This document shows, one piece after another, positions 39,194-48,852 of a DNA stretch of 64,000 nucleotides. Source of the stretch: Sva-07 sp963752815 (GTDB lineage Bacteria; Actinomycetota; Acidimicrobiia; Acidimicrobiales; Ilumatobacteraceae); NCBI GenBank assembly GCA_963752815.1, contig CAVVZI010000015.1:992001-1056000 (forward strand). The letters run 5' to 3'. Both the position numbers and the translations under genes were made by a program. Below the pieces are notes generated by a model. The model had not been told where the DNA came from. It ran no database searches and worked only from the letters and a program-made list of their open reading frames with translations. How positions within the stretch are numbered: the first letter of the stretch is position 1; every line of letters begins with the position of its first letter.

Positions 39194-40435
39194 ATGAGAA
39201 TGCGGATCAGCCGCCGCCTGCTCGCCCTGTCGGTCGCCGCCGTCGCGACGGTGGCGGCGTGCAGCTCCGACGACGGCGCGGCTCCGGCCACCGACTCGCC
39301 CGCCGCGCCCGCCACCGGCTCGCCGGCGGCCAGCGCACCCGGATCCTCCAGCGAGGCATCGACGAGCAGCGTGAGTGCCGAGACGTCGACGACCGAGACG
39401 TCGAACACCGGGGCGCCGACGACCGAACCCGCCACGACCGAGGCGGCACCGGCCGCGATCGTGCCCGATCAGTGGACAGCGGTCGATCCCGGTCCCGGGT
39501 GCATGTGCATGGACGGGAGCCCGTTCCAGCTCTGGGACCGGCCGAGCGACCCGACGAAGGTCGTGCTCTACTTCGAGGGCGGCGGCGCCTGCTTCAGCGC
39601 CGAGACGTGTGACTTCGACAATTCGACGGCCACCGTGAACCTCGATCTCGGCAGCCCGCCCTCCGGTCGTGGTGGATTGTTCGACCAGTCGAATCCGGAG
39701 AACCCGCTCGCCGACTACTCGATGGTCTACGTGCCCTACTGCAGCGGTGACGTGCACATCGGCAACAAGACGACCCAGTACTCGCCCGACCTCACGGTGC
39801 ACCACAACGGCTACGTCAACGCGACCGCGGGACTCGACTACCTGGTCGCCACCTACCCCGACGTCGAGGAGCTGGTCGTCATGGGTGCGAGCGCGGGTGC
39901 CGTTCCGACGCCGCTGTTCGGGGCGCTGGCCGCGGACGAGCTCCCGAATGCCGAGGTGACGACGTTCGGCGACAGCGCCGGCGCGTATCCCGACGTGCCC
40001 GCGGTGAACGCTTCGATCGGCGCGGGTCTGTGGGGTACCGACACGATCGATCCGGGTTGGCCGGAGTACGCGGCCCTCACGCCCGAACAGCGCAGCATCC
40101 CCGGGTTGTACGTGGTGGCCGGTCAGCACAATCCCGACATCACGTTCTCCCGGTTCGACTTCGCGTTCGACGAGACGCAGGCGTTCTTCGGGTCGATCGC
40201 CGGGATCGGGGCCGACCAGCTCGTGACGCTCATCGACCAGACCGCGGCTCAGATCGAGGCTTCGGGCGTACCCCTCGCGACGTACGTGGCGCCTGGTACG
40301 ACGCACACCATTTCCGTCGGCGACGAGTTCTACGACATGGAGGTGGAGGGGGTCCGCCTCGTCGACTGGTTCCGCGCCGTGTTGAACGGTGACTCACCGC
40401 CGGACGTCCACTGCGTGGAGTGCAACGCCCCGTAG
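39194..40435 (+). CDS. Pectinacetylesterase/Notum-type lipoprotein
   Basis: 413 residues. Lipobox in VATVAAC at about residue 23, then a Thr/Ser/Ala-rich linker to residue 90, then the hydrolase: YFEGGGACFSAETC, VYVPYCSGDVHIGNKT, nucleophile Ser in MGASAGAVPTP, and His in PGTTHTISVG. The last Cys pair (DVHCVEC) is probably disulphide-bonded. The family removes acetyl or other acyl groups from carbohydrates or proteins. It is anchored to the outer face of the membrane. Confidence 0.85.
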   Translation: MRMRISRRLLALSVAAVATVAACSSDDGAAPATDSPAAPATGSPAASAPGSSSEASTSSVSAETSTTETSNTGAPTTEPATTEAAPAAIVPDQWTAVDPGPGCMCMDGSPFQLWDRPSDPTKVVLYFEGGGACFSAETCDFDNSTATVNLDLGSPPSGRGGLFDQSNPENPLADYSMVYVPYCSGDVHIGNKTTQYSPDLTVHHNGYVNATAGLDYLVATYPDVEELVVMGASAGAVPTPLFGALAADELPNAEVTTFGDSAGAYPDVPAVNASIGAGLWGTDTIDPGWPEYAALTPEQRSIPGLYVVAGQHNPDITFSRFDFAFDETQAFFGSIAGIGADQLVTLIDQTAAQIEASGVPLATYVAPGTTHTISVGDEFYDMEVEGVRLVDWFRAVLNGDSPPDVHCVECNAP

Positions 40436-40452
40436 GTGCGGGCGCCGGTGAG

Positions 40453-40842
40453 TCAGTCGGCGACGAGGGCGGAGAGCGACTTCGGGGCGACGGTGCGGTA
40501 GGCCTCGGTGATCACCTGGGCGAGTTCGTCGTCGTCACGATCGACGTCGAGTCGGAGCCCCAGCCAGCCGCGATGACCCACGTAGGCGGGGCGGTAGTAC
40601 CGCTCCGGTTCCGCCTCGACCATCTGCTCCTGCACACCGGGCGGCGCCGCGCACCAGATGCCGAGGATGCCGTCGCCGTGGTGATCGTCGTGGAAGTAGA
40701 CGAACGTCTTCTTGTCGCGGACGAAGAAGCACGGCGCGCCGTGGCTCAGTCGTTCGTTCGTCTCGGGAAGGGCGAGGCAGATCCGCCGCACCGCGGCGAG
40801 CGCACTCTCGGCCGGATCGATCGTCGGTTCTCGTGCTGGCAT
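40453..40842 (-). CDS. MmcQ/YjbR family protein
   Basis: 129 residues. The CyaY-like YjbR fold is recognised by RICLALPETNERLSHGAPCFFVRDKKTFVYF and the terminal WLGLRLDVDRDDDELAQVITEAYRTVAPKSL. The usual role is unknown, with DNA-binding proposed. A second His-rich loop (DDHHGDG) is also family-like. It converges on the upstream lipoprotein gene. Confidence 0.82.
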   Translation of the reverse strand: MPAREPTIDPAESALAAVRRICLALPETNERLSHGAPCFFVRDKKTFVYFHDDHHGDGILGIWCAAPPGVQEQMVEAEPERYYRPAYVGHRGWLGLRLDVDRDDDELAQVITEAYRTVAPKSLSALVAD

Positions 40843-40860
40843 GTTCGCTCCTCCTCGTCA

Positions 40861-40925
40861 AACTCCCGTTTGCGTCAAGATTTCCGTGCAACGGTCCTCG
40901 GAAATCTTGACGCAAACGAAGAGTT
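40861..40925. repeat. Palindromic repeat family A, copy 3
   Basis: AACTCCCGTTTGCGTCAAGA at the left is answered by TCTTGACGCAAACGAAGAGTT on the right. The core CGTTTGCGTCAAGATTTC is the same as copy 1. It lies between two minus-strand genes, downstream of the CoxL-like gene, and probably terminates it. Confidence 0.83.
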
Positions 40926-40979
40926 CGGGGGCGCCGGCGGAATCAGGTCGCTCAATTCGGGTCGCTCAGTTCGGGTCGT

Positions 40980-43403
40980 TCAGATCCCGTCGGCGGCGTC
41001 GGCGCCGGCTTCGTCGTCGGCACCCGCGTGACCGGCGGCCGCCTCCCGCTTCAGGCGGTCGAACACGGCCGGCGGCTCTCGCCACGGGTCGGGCAGCGTG
41101 CCGTTGCGGGCGGCGGTGATCGTCTGCCACACCCGTTCGGATGTGCACGGCAGGTCGATGTGCCGCACACCGAGGTGGGCGACGGCGTCGATCACCGCGT
41201 TCTGGACCGCCGGCGTCGACCCGATCGTGGCCGCCTCACCGATCCCCTTCGCGCCGAGCGGGTTGAGCGGGGTAGGGGTCTCGGTGGAGTGGGCCTCGAA
41301 CGAGGGCAGATCGGCCGCCGACATCATCGCGTAGTCCGCAAGGTTCGAGGTGACCGGGTTGCCGTCGTCGTCGAAGCGGATCTCCTCGAACAGCGCCTGG
41401 CCGATTCCGGCGGCGATGCCGCCGTGCTGCTGGCCCTCGACGAGCAGGGGGTTGAGCACGGTGCCGCAGTCGTCGACCGCCACGTGGCGCAGCAGCGTGA
41501 CCTTGCCCGTGTCGGCGTCGACCTCGACCACCGAGATGTGGGCGCCGAACGGGAACGTGGCGCCGTCCTGGTGGAAGTCGAACTCGCCGGCGAGCGGCGT
41601 GCCGTCCTCCTCGCCGCGTGTGGCGAGCTCCGCCCACGAGAATGCCTGCGCCGGCACCCCGGCGACCCCGATGGTGCCCGCGGAGTTGTCGACGACGATG
41701 TCGGCGACGTCGGCTTCGAGCAGCCGGGCGGCGAGTTCCTTGGCCGAATCGATCATCGCCTCGGTGGCGCCGCGCACGGCCGAGCCGCCGAGCTGCAACG
41801 AACGCGACCCGCCGGTGCCGCCGCCCGTGCGGATCAGATCGGTGTCACCGTCGACGAGCGTGATCCGGTCGATCGGGATGCCGGTCTGGTCGGACACCAA
41901 CATGGCGTACGCGGTCTGGTGCCCCTGCCCGTGCGACAGCGTGCCGGCGAACACCGTCGCCGATCCGTCGGCATGGACCTCGATGGCGCCGAACTCGTCG
42001 GCACCCCCGCCCGCGGTGATCTCGACGTACGACGCGACGCCGATACCGAGCAGGCGCGGATCGCCCGCGTCGCGCCGTTGCCGCTGCTCGGCGCGCAGCG
42101 CTTCGTAGCCGACCTCGGCGGCTGCCCGGTCGAGCGGGAACCCGTACCGGCCGGTGTCGTAGGTGTTGCCCGTGATCGTCGTGTAGGGGAACACGTCGTC
42201 GCCGAGGAAGTTCTTCTTGCGGATCTCGATCGGGTCGATGCCGAGTTCGAGCGCCGCCTGGTCGACCGCTCGCTCGACCAGGGCGGTCGCTTCCGGCCGA
42301 CCCGCGCCGCGATAGGCGCCCGTCGGGGTGGTGTTCGTGACCGCCACCGCGATGTCGAACTCGATCGTGCCGAAGTCGTACGTGCCCTGCGACATCCGTC
42401 GTGTACCGCCGGGCAGGAACGACCCGATCGTGGGGTAGCCACCCGAGTCGCCGACGAGGCGCACCCGCAGGCCGGTGAACGTCCCGTCGTCCCGGCAGCC
42501 CAGCTCGACGTACTGCACCTGGGCCCGGCTGTGCGGGAGCGCCTTCATGTCGTCGCTGCGCGGCGGGACCCACACGACGGGCCGCTTCGTCATCCGGCAC
42601 GCCGCGGCGACCACCGAGTACTCGGCGTGGATGCCGGCCTTGCCGCCGAACCCACCACCGACCTGCGGCGTGACGACCCGGACATCGGCACGGTCCATCC
42701 CGAGCGCCGACGCGAGTTGCCCGTGCAGCCCGTGGGGCATCTGCGTCGATGCCCAGAACGTCAGGCGCCCGGCGTCGTCGACCTCGGCCGCCGCGCAGTC
42801 GGGCTCCATCGGCACCACCGCGATGCGCTGGTTGACGTAGCGCCCGCGCATGACGTGGTCGGCGCCGGCGAGGCCGTCGACCGCCGGATCGACGTGCACC
42901 TGGGCCTGGTTGGAACCGTGCGGCTCGAAGATGATCGGCGCGTCGTCGTCGAACGCGGCCTCGGGGTCGACCACCACGGGCAGCGGGTCGATGTCGGCCC
43001 ACACTGCCTCCGCGGCGTCCTCGCCCTGCTCCATCGTCTCGGCGAGCACGACGGCGATCGGTTCACCGACGAAGCGCACCCGGCCGTCGGCCAGCGGCGG
43101 CCGGACGAAGTCGGGATGCACGGGCACGAAGCCGTGATGAGGCGCCACGCCCAGCGTCTCGGCGGTGAGGACGGCGACGACGCCGGGCATCCCGAGCGCA
43201 TCGTCGACATGGATGGCGCCGAGCACGCCATGGGCCACGTCGGAGCGGACGAACACGGCATGCAGCCGGTCGACGAGTGGCAGGTCGGCCAGATACTTCC
43301 GGGCACCCGTGAGCAGCCCCGGATCCTCGGTGCGGGTCACCCGCGTCCCGAGAATCGAACCCGGGCGGGGGTTGGCAGTCGGCATGCTGTCGGTGACGGT
43401 CAC
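40980..43403 (-). CDS. Molybdopterin-binding large subunit, form II CoxL-like
   Basis: 807 residues of the xanthine dehydrogenase/CO dehydrogenase large-subunit family: FGGKAGIHAEYSVVAAAC, the form II signature AYRGAGRPEA (form I has AYRCSFR), and the active-site Glu in GAKGIGEAATIG. Form II enzymes usually oxidise aldehydes or N-heterocycles rather than CO. The partner FAD and 2Fe-2S subunits are absent from both sides. Start is GTG 43403 (alternative ATG 43385). The C-terminus is a hydrophilic tail rich in Ala/Asp. Confidence 0.9.
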   Translation of the reverse strand: MTVTDSMPTANPRPGSILGTRVTRTEDPGLLTGARKYLADLPLVDRLHAVFVRSDVAHGVLGAIHVDDALGMPGVVAVLTAETLGVAPHHGFVPVHPDFVRPPLADGRVRFVGEPIAVVLAETMEQGEDAAEAVWADIDPLPVVVDPEAAFDDDAPIIFEPHGSNQAQVHVDPAVDGLAGADHVMRGRYVNQRIAVVPMEPDCAAAEVDDAGRLTFWASTQMPHGLHGQLASALGMDRADVRVVTPQVGGGFGGKAGIHAEYSVVAAACRMTKRPVVWVPPRSDDMKALPHSRAQVQYVELGCRDDGTFTGLRVRLVGDSGGYPTIGSFLPGGTRRMSQGTYDFGTIEFDIAVAVTNTTPTGAYRGAGRPEATALVERAVDQAALELGIDPIEIRKKNFLGDDVFPYTTITGNTYDTGRYGFPLDRAAAEVGYEALRAEQRQRRDAGDPRLLGIGVASYVEITAGGGADEFGAIEVHADGSATVFAGTLSHGQGHQTAYAMLVSDQTGIPIDRITLVDGDTDLIRTGGGTGGSRSLQLGGSAVRGATEAMIDSAKELAARLLEADVADIVVDNSAGTIGVAGVPAQAFSWAELATRGEEDGTPLAGEFDFHQDGATFPFGAHISVVEVDADTGKVTLLRHVAVDDCGTVLNPLLVEGQQHGGIAAGIGQALFEEIRFDDDGNPVTSNLADYAMMSAADLPSFEAHSTETPTPLNPLGAKGIGEAATIGSTPAVQNAVIDAVAHLGVRHIDLPCTSERVWQTITAARNGTLPDPWREPPAVFDRLKREAAAGHAGADDEAGADAADGI

Positions 43404-43458
43404 ACCGCCGAACCTACCGCTCGACCGTCGCCTGTCGCCCGGTGACGTCGCGCGCTGG

Positions 43459-45492
43459 TCAGTCGACGGCGACGACGAGCACGGTGTCGTCGCTCGGGCT
43501 CGGGTGGTCGGAGTTCGGGACGAGGTCCGACGCTCGGAACTGATCCGCCGCGACGCACCCCTGGGCGGCGCCGACGTACCAGAGACCCCGGAGATCGCCC
43601 CCGCCGTAGCTGGAGTTGGGAGTGACCGAGAAGTACATCAGCTGGGCCTGATCGGCCACGTGGTCGAGGCCGACCATGTGGCCGATCTCGTGCATGAACG
43701 TGGCGCGCAACTTCTCGGGCGAGGCGATGCCGTCGACGTCGGCGAGCGCAAAGCCCGTCGTGACGCGCCCGGTGCCCGGGTTGTAGTTGCCGCCGCCGAT
43801 GCCGATCACGCCGCCGGCCAGGCTCGGCGTCGCCGTCTGGTCGGAGAATCCGATCACCGCGTCGGCTCCGGCGGGAGGGGCGAAGTCCAGCCCGTCGGAC
43901 GTCGGTCCGACGTACACCAGGTCGAGCCCGGTCGCCTGTTCGACCTGGGCGATCGCCGCGTTCATCTGGTCGACCATCGACTGGTTCGCCCGGTCGACGT
44001 TGGCCGCGTACCGGATCGGGGCGCACGGGTTCCACCGCCCGTACGGGGCGGCGATCGACTTCGGTGGGCTCTGATAGAGGAAGCCGTAGGCCCCGTCGGT
44101 CGCCGGTGAGGCAGGAACGGTGACCACCGGCGGCGTGATCGTGTTCACCGACACGACCGCCCCGCCCGTTCCGGGCGCCACTGCGGTCGCGTCGAGCCAG
44201 TAGCCCATCACGTCGACCAGCAGGTCGGTGCCGCCGAAGCTGAAGAACGAGACCGCACCACCGTTGATCGGAGCGACGACGTGGTTCGGCACGCTTCGTC
44301 CGGCGGCGACGTAGTTCAACGACGACGTGTCGGGCTGGGGCGTGTTCGCCGGCCACGTGGTCACGTAGCCGGACGCCTGGGTCCGCGTCGCCGTGACGTT
44401 CAGGGCGACCGACTGCACGCCGCTCCCCGGCACGCCACCGCGCCCGAGGATCGGCAGCGTCAGTGCGTCGCCCGAGCCGATCGGCTGCCCACTGCTCGAC
44501 GGCCCCGGTGTGCGCGTGTCGAGCAGGCGGGCCGGCGTGATCGGTACGAACAATCCGTCGGAACCCGCCGGCGCCGCGGCGCCCGTCATGTACCCGGTGA
44601 CGTCGACGATGACGTCGGTGCCCTCGAACGAGTACACACCGACGCGTCCGTTCGTGACGCGCGCGATCACCTGGTTGGCCACGGTGTAGCCGGCGCCCGG
44701 CACGTTGAGGTTCGACGCGACCGGCATCGCGGTGTCGGCGGGCCACACGGTGAGGTAGCCGCCGGCGCGCGTCTGGGTGGCCGTCACGTTGAGCACGGCC
44801 GCCGACGCGTCGCGGGGCACCCCGACGGCCGCCACGTCGACGGTGATCGACGAGTTCGGTGCGAGCGAGGTCGACCGGCGCGTGTCGATCGCCCGCCGTG
44901 GCGTGAGCGGCACGAAACGGCCGGCCGAGGCGCTGGTCGCGCCTTCGTACACGCCCTGCACGTCGACGATGTAGTCGGCGCCGATCGACGAGAAGATCGA
45001 GATGAACCCGTCGACGCCGAGCGGCACGGTCACCATGTTGGCCACGGTCTGATCGGCCAGGTCGGTGTTCGCCGACGACACCGTCGGCATCGGCGAGCCG
45101 GTCGGCCAGATCGACGCATACCCGGCCCCGTCGACATCGACCATCGTGAGGTTGAGCACGACCGCCTGCACCGCCCCCGGCGCGACTCCAGTAGCGGCGG
45201 CGACGGCCTGTGTCACCGGGGCGAGCGACAACGATCGTCCGGCGCCGAGCCGTCGCCGGCCGGGATCGGTGCGGGTGTCGAGCACACGGATCGGGCTGAT
45301 CGGGACGTAGCGCGTCGCCACCCCGATCGAGTTCGCGGACACCTGCTCGTCGGGGGTGGTGTCGGCAGCGAGCGCCGGAACCGATGTCGATCCTCGATCG
45401 CTGGCGAGGACGCCGACCACGGTCATCGCCATCGCGACGATGGCGATGATGACGACCCGTCCGCCTCGTGATCGATCGCGGACGAAGGTCAT
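43459..45492 (-). CDS. Secreted matrixin-like metallopeptidase with three beta repeats
   Basis: 677 residues from ATG 45492, then a signal/anchor (VVIIAIVAMAMTVVGVLA). Three about 120-residue repeats each start like FVPITPARLLDTRT and end like VIVDVTGYM (Asp/Thr/Tyr conserved). The catalytic domain at the C-terminus has HEIGHMVGLDH, the extended zinc HExxHxxGxxH, followed by the Met-turn AQLMYFSV. It probably works outside the cell; the repeats may bind surface glycans or proteins. Confidence 0.85.
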   Translation of the reverse strand: MTFVRDRSRGGRVVIIAIVAMAMTVVGVLASDRGSTSVPALAADTTPDEQVSANSIGVATRYVPISPIRVLDTRTDPGRRRLGAGRSLSLAPVTQAVAAATGVAPGAVQAVVLNLTMVDVDGAGYASIWPTGSPMPTVSSANTDLADQTVANMVTVPLGVDGFISIFSSIGADYIVDVQGVYEGATSASAGRFVPLTPRRAIDTRRSTSLAPNSSITVDVAAVGVPRDASAAVLNVTATQTRAGGYLTVWPADTAMPVASNLNVPGAGYTVANQVIARVTNGRVGVYSFEGTDVIVDVTGYMTGAAAPAGSDGLFVPITPARLLDTRTPGPSSSGQPIGSGDALTLPILGRGGVPGSGVQSVALNVTATRTQASGYVTTWPANTPQPDTSSLNYVAAGRSVPNHVVAPINGGAVSFFSFGGTDLLVDVMGYWLDATAVAPGTGGAVVSVNTITPPVVTVPASPATDGAYGFLYQSPPKSIAAPYGRWNPCAPIRYAANVDRANQSMVDQMNAAIAQVEQATGLDLVYVGPTSDGLDFAPPAGADAVIGFSDQTATPSLAGGVIGIGGGNYNPGTGRVTTGFALADVDGIASPEKLRATFMHEIGHMVGLDHVADQAQLMYFSVTPNSSYGGGDLRGLWYVGAAQGCVAADQFRASDLVPNSDHPSPSDDTVLVVAVD

Positions 45493-45610
45493 GGCGACCA
45501 CCATATTCGTGCCGTCGTGCTCGCGGGAATCGAGTCTCCCGGGGCGGATCGTGCTGACCGCGCGGGCTACTGTCGCCCTCAACGCTGCGACGTTCGAACG
45601 ACGGGGGACG

Positions 45611-47812
45611 ATGGGGGTGAAATTCGGGACGCCACAGCTCGGCGACCTCGGCGCGCCGGTCCGCGGCGTGCAACTCGCCGACGGCGAGGTGTTGGTGCGC
45701 GAGGGCGATCAGGCCGACGACGTCTATGTCATCTCGTCGGGCGAACTGGTGGCGACGACCCACAGTGCCCACGGCGACGTGACCGTCGGCAGGATCGGCG
45801 AGGGGCAGATCGTCGGCGAGGTCACGGTGATCGCCGGCGGCCGGAGGATGGCGACGCTCACGGCCGACGGACCCGCCGAGGTGAACGTCATCCGGCGCGC
45901 CGACTTCGAGCAATGGCTCGACGACCATCCCGAAGTCGCCGATGCGGTGTCGGCCCAGGCGCGTGAACGGATCGACCGCACGCACGTCGTCGCGATGGTC
46001 ACCGATCTCCTCGGTGCCCGCGACCCCGCGCTCGTCCAGGAGATCGTCGACCGGGTTCGGTGGCGCCGGCTCGAGGCCGGCGACGTGCTGTTCGAACAGG
46101 GCGAGAAGTCGGACGCCGCGTACTTCATCGTCGGCGGCCGCCTCATGGTGTCGGTGAAGTCCGATGACGGCCCGACCGGCGACACCTCGGTTGTCGAGGG
46201 CGATGGTGAGCGCGTCGCCGAACTCGGTCGTGGCGACGTCGTCGGCGAGCTCGGACTGCTCGATGATGCACCGCGGTCGGCGACCGTTCGTGCCGTCCGC
46301 GACTCCACGCTCGCCACGCTGACCGCCGCCACGTTCGAGGAGCTGGTGCTCCGGTCGCCGGCGCTCATGCTCCACGTCGCCCGCGGGGTGATCTCGCGCC
46401 TGCGGACCCAGCCCCGGCGGTCGGGTCGCGCCGCATCGCTGACCGTGGCGGTCACCGCGCCGCTCGATCCCGAACCGATGCTCGCCGCCATCGTCACCGA
46501 GATCGCCCGGTTCGGTTCGGTCCGGCACCTCTCGAGCGCGCGCGTCGACCGGATCCTCAACCGACCCGACATCGCGCAGGCGGCCGCCGACAACGTCGGG
46601 GTCCCGCGACTGTCGGAACTGATCCACGAGGCCGATGTCGGCAACGACCACGTGGTGCTCGAGGCCGATCCGGAGCTGACCGGATGGACCCGGCGGTCCT
46701 TGCGCCAGGCCGACCGCGTGGTGTTGATCGTCTCCGCCCGTCCGGACGCCGACGAGCGTCAGCGGATCAACGATCTCGTCGGTCAGCTCGAGGGCGTCGA
46801 ACACGTCCGGCGAATGTTGGCGATCGTGCACCCGGCGACCGCCGACCGGCCGCGCGGAACCGACCGCCTGCTCTCGGAATTCCGTGCCCACGAGGTGGTG
46901 CACCTCCGCGCGGGCAATGACGACCACGTGCGCCGGCTCGCCCGGCTGGCCAGCGGGCACGGTGTCGGGCTCGTCTTGAGTGGCGGTGGTGCCCGCGGGT
47001 TCGCCCACCTCGGCGCGTTGCGGGCGCTGCGCGAGTCGGGGGTGCCGGTCGACGCCGTGGGCGGGTGCTCGATGGGTGCGCCGCTCGCCGGCGGCATCGC
47101 GCTCGACCTCGGCGATGCCGAACTGATCGCGTTGGCCGAGCAACAGTTCCACCGCTTGCTCGACTACACCGTGCCGGTCGTGGCCCTCCTGAAGGGTCAG
47201 CGCATCAGCAAGAACATCGACGAGAACTTCGGGACGTTCGACATCGAGGATCTGTGGCTGCCGTTCTACTGCGTGTCGACGAACCTGACGACGTCTCGGC
47301 TCAAGGTTCACCGCCGTGGTCCGAGCGCGGTGGCGATCAGGGCGAGCGTCGCCATCCCGGGAGTGCTCCCGCCGGTCCCGTTCGACGGCGACCTGCTGGT
47401 CGATGGAGGCGTGCTCAACAACCTCCCGGTGCAGGTGATGCGCACGGATTCGACGATCGGCACCGTGATCGCCGTCGACGTCGCACCGCAGCGCGGTCCC
47501 CGGGCGCGCAGCGATTTCGGCCATTACGTGTCCGGGGTTCGGGCGTTGCGCTCCACGGTCCGTCGTGCGGCCAGCGAGTACCCCAGCGTCTCGTCCGTGC
47601 TCCTGCGCAGCATGCTGACCGGTGCCGTGCACAACCAGCAGCGATCGTTGCGCGACGGCAACGTCGATCTGCTGCTGCAGCTCGATCTTCCCGGGGTCGG
47701 TCTCCTCGACTTCGAGCGCGTCCAGGAGGTCGCCCAGATCGGCTACGACGATTCCGTCGAACGGATCCGGGAGTGGGCCGTCACGCAGCCGTGGCGTGAC
47801 GGTGACGGATGA
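45611..47812 (+). CDS. Patatin-like phospholipase with two cNMP-binding domains (NTE-like)
   Basis: 733 residues. cNMP domain 1 (about residues 15-110: VREGDQADDVYVISSGELV, VGEVTVIAGGRRMATL) and domain 2 (about 145-255: FEQGEKSDAAYFIVGGRL, VGELGLLDDAPRSATV) both retain the Glu and Arg of the phosphate-binding cassette. The patatin domain from about 455 has GGGARGFAHLG, nucleophile GCSMG, and the dyad Asp in VDGGVLNNLP. It hydrolyses lysophospholipid or phospholipid acyl esters, probably in a nucleotide-dependent way. Stop overlaps the ABC permease start (ATGA), so it is in an operon. Confidence 0.9.
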   Translation: MGVKFGTPQLGDLGAPVRGVQLADGEVLVREGDQADDVYVISSGELVATTHSAHGDVTVGRIGEGQIVGEVTVIAGGRRMATLTADGPAEVNVIRRADFEQWLDDHPEVADAVSAQARERIDRTHVVAMVTDLLGARDPALVQEIVDRVRWRRLEAGDVLFEQGEKSDAAYFIVGGRLMVSVKSDDGPTGDTSVVEGDGERVAELGRGDVVGELGLLDDAPRSATVRAVRDSTLATLTAATFEELVLRSPALMLHVARGVISRLRTQPRRSGRAASLTVAVTAPLDPEPMLAAIVTEIARFGSVRHLSSARVDRILNRPDIAQAAADNVGVPRLSELIHEADVGNDHVVLEADPELTGWTRRSLRQADRVVLIVSARPDADERQRINDLVGQLEGVEHVRRMLAIVHPATADRPRGTDRLLSEFRAHEVVHLRAGNDDHVRRLARLASGHGVGLVLSGGGARGFAHLGALRALRESGVPVDAVGGCSMGAPLAGGIALDLGDAELIALAEQQFHRLLDYTVPVVALLKGQRISKNIDENFGTFDIEDLWLPFYCVSTNLTTSRLKVHRRGPSAVAIRASVAIPGVLPPVPFDGDLLVDGGVLNNLPVQVMRTDSTIGTVIAVDVAPQRGPRARSDFGHYVSGVRALRSTVRRAASEYPSVSSVLLRSMLTGAVHNQQRSLRDGNVDLLLQLDLPGVGLLDFERVQEVAQIGYDDSVERIREWAVTQPWRDGDG

Positions 47813-48852
47813 TCCTGCTGACCCTGCGGGACCTGCGGTTCCGCCTCGTTCGCTTCGTGGTGGTCGTGTTTCTCGGCGCCGTGGTCTTCGCCCTGCTCTT
47901 CGTGATGACGGGCCTGGTGGAGCAGTTGAATTCGGAACCGTTCAAGACGCTCGACGGGATCGGCGCGAGCGCGTGGGTGCTCCCGGCGGGTGTGAACGGG
48001 CCGTTCACCGCATCGTCGACGATGCCCGCCGCCACGGTGGGCGCGGTGGTTGCCGACGCTGTCGGTCCGGTCGTCACGTCCCGGTCGAGCCTCACCGCGG
48101 ACGGTCTCGCCGAGGAGGTGGTCGTCATCGGCCACGACATCGGGGGCCTCGGCAGCCCGGACACGGCGTCCGGCCGCCCCGCGGAGGCGAACGGCGAGGT
48201 CGTCCTCGACGAGTCCCTCGACATCGATGTCGGCGCGACGGTGAACCTCGGCGGCGTTCCGTTCACCGTGGTCGGCACCACGCGGGACACCACGTTGCTC
48301 GCCGGCGTGCCGTTGGTGTTCACGACGACCACTGACGCCCAGGACCTCGTGTTCCGCAGCCGCGACGTGATCAGCGCCGTCCTCGTCGACGGTGAAGTCA
48401 CGTCGGTCCCCGAGGGGATGAAGCTCATGACGATCGACGACATCGGCCATGACACGCTCCGACCGCTCGACGGAGCGATCGCCTCGATCGACCTCGTGCG
48501 GTTCCTGTTGTGGATCGTGGCCGCCGTGATCATCGGCTCGGTCGTGTACCTGTCAGCACTCGAGCGCCAGCGCGACTTCGCGGTGCTGAAGGCGATCGGC
48601 ACGTCGAACCGGACGCTGCTCGCGAGCCTGGCGCTCCAGGCGGTGCTCGTCGCGCTCGGTGCCGTCGCCCTCGCCGCGATCATCCAGATCTTCCTCGTGC
48701 CCGCGTTTCCGCTGAAGGTGACGGTGCCGGACCGTGCCTTCTGGCAGTTGCCGCTGCTCGCGGTGGTGGTGGCCCTCCTCGCCGGAGCGGTCGGCATGCG
48801 TCGGGTGGCCCGCGCCGACCCGGCCGCCGCGTTCGCCGGAGCCGGCGGATGA
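47809..48852 (+). CDS. MacB/FtsX-type ABC transporter permease
   Basis: 347 residues. An N-terminal span (VRFVVVVFLGAVVFALLFVMTG), a large extracellular domain of about 200 residues, then three spans in the C-terminal FtsX-like domain (LLWIVAAVIIGSVVYLSALERQRDFAVLKAIGTS). This is the half-size mechanotransmission type, used for lipid, lipoprotein or peptide export. It is coupled to both neighbours through 4-base overlaps. Confidence 0.87.
   Translation: MILLTLRDLRFRLVRFVVVVFLGAVVFALLFVMTGLVEQLNSEPFKTLDGIGASAWVLPAGVNGPFTASSTMPAATVGAVVADAVGPVVTSRSSLTADGLAEEVVVIGHDIGGLGSPDTASGRPAEANGEVVLDESLDIDVGATVNLGGVPFTVVGTTRDTTLLAGVPLVFTTTTDAQDLVFRSRDVISAVLVDGEVTSVPEGMKLMTIDDIGHDTLRPLDGAIASIDLVRFLLWIVAAVIIGSVVYLSALERQRDFAVLKAIGTSNRTLLASLALQAVLVALGAVALAAIIQIFLVPAFPLKVTVPDRAFWQLPLLAVVVALLAGAVGMRRVARADPAAAFAGAGG

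Noticed and set aside
43400..47632. A 1410-residue open frame on the minus strand opposite several genes
   Set aside because: It lies antisense to well-recognised genes, is Arg/Gly/Asp-rich with no motifs, and reflects GC-rich antisense openness.
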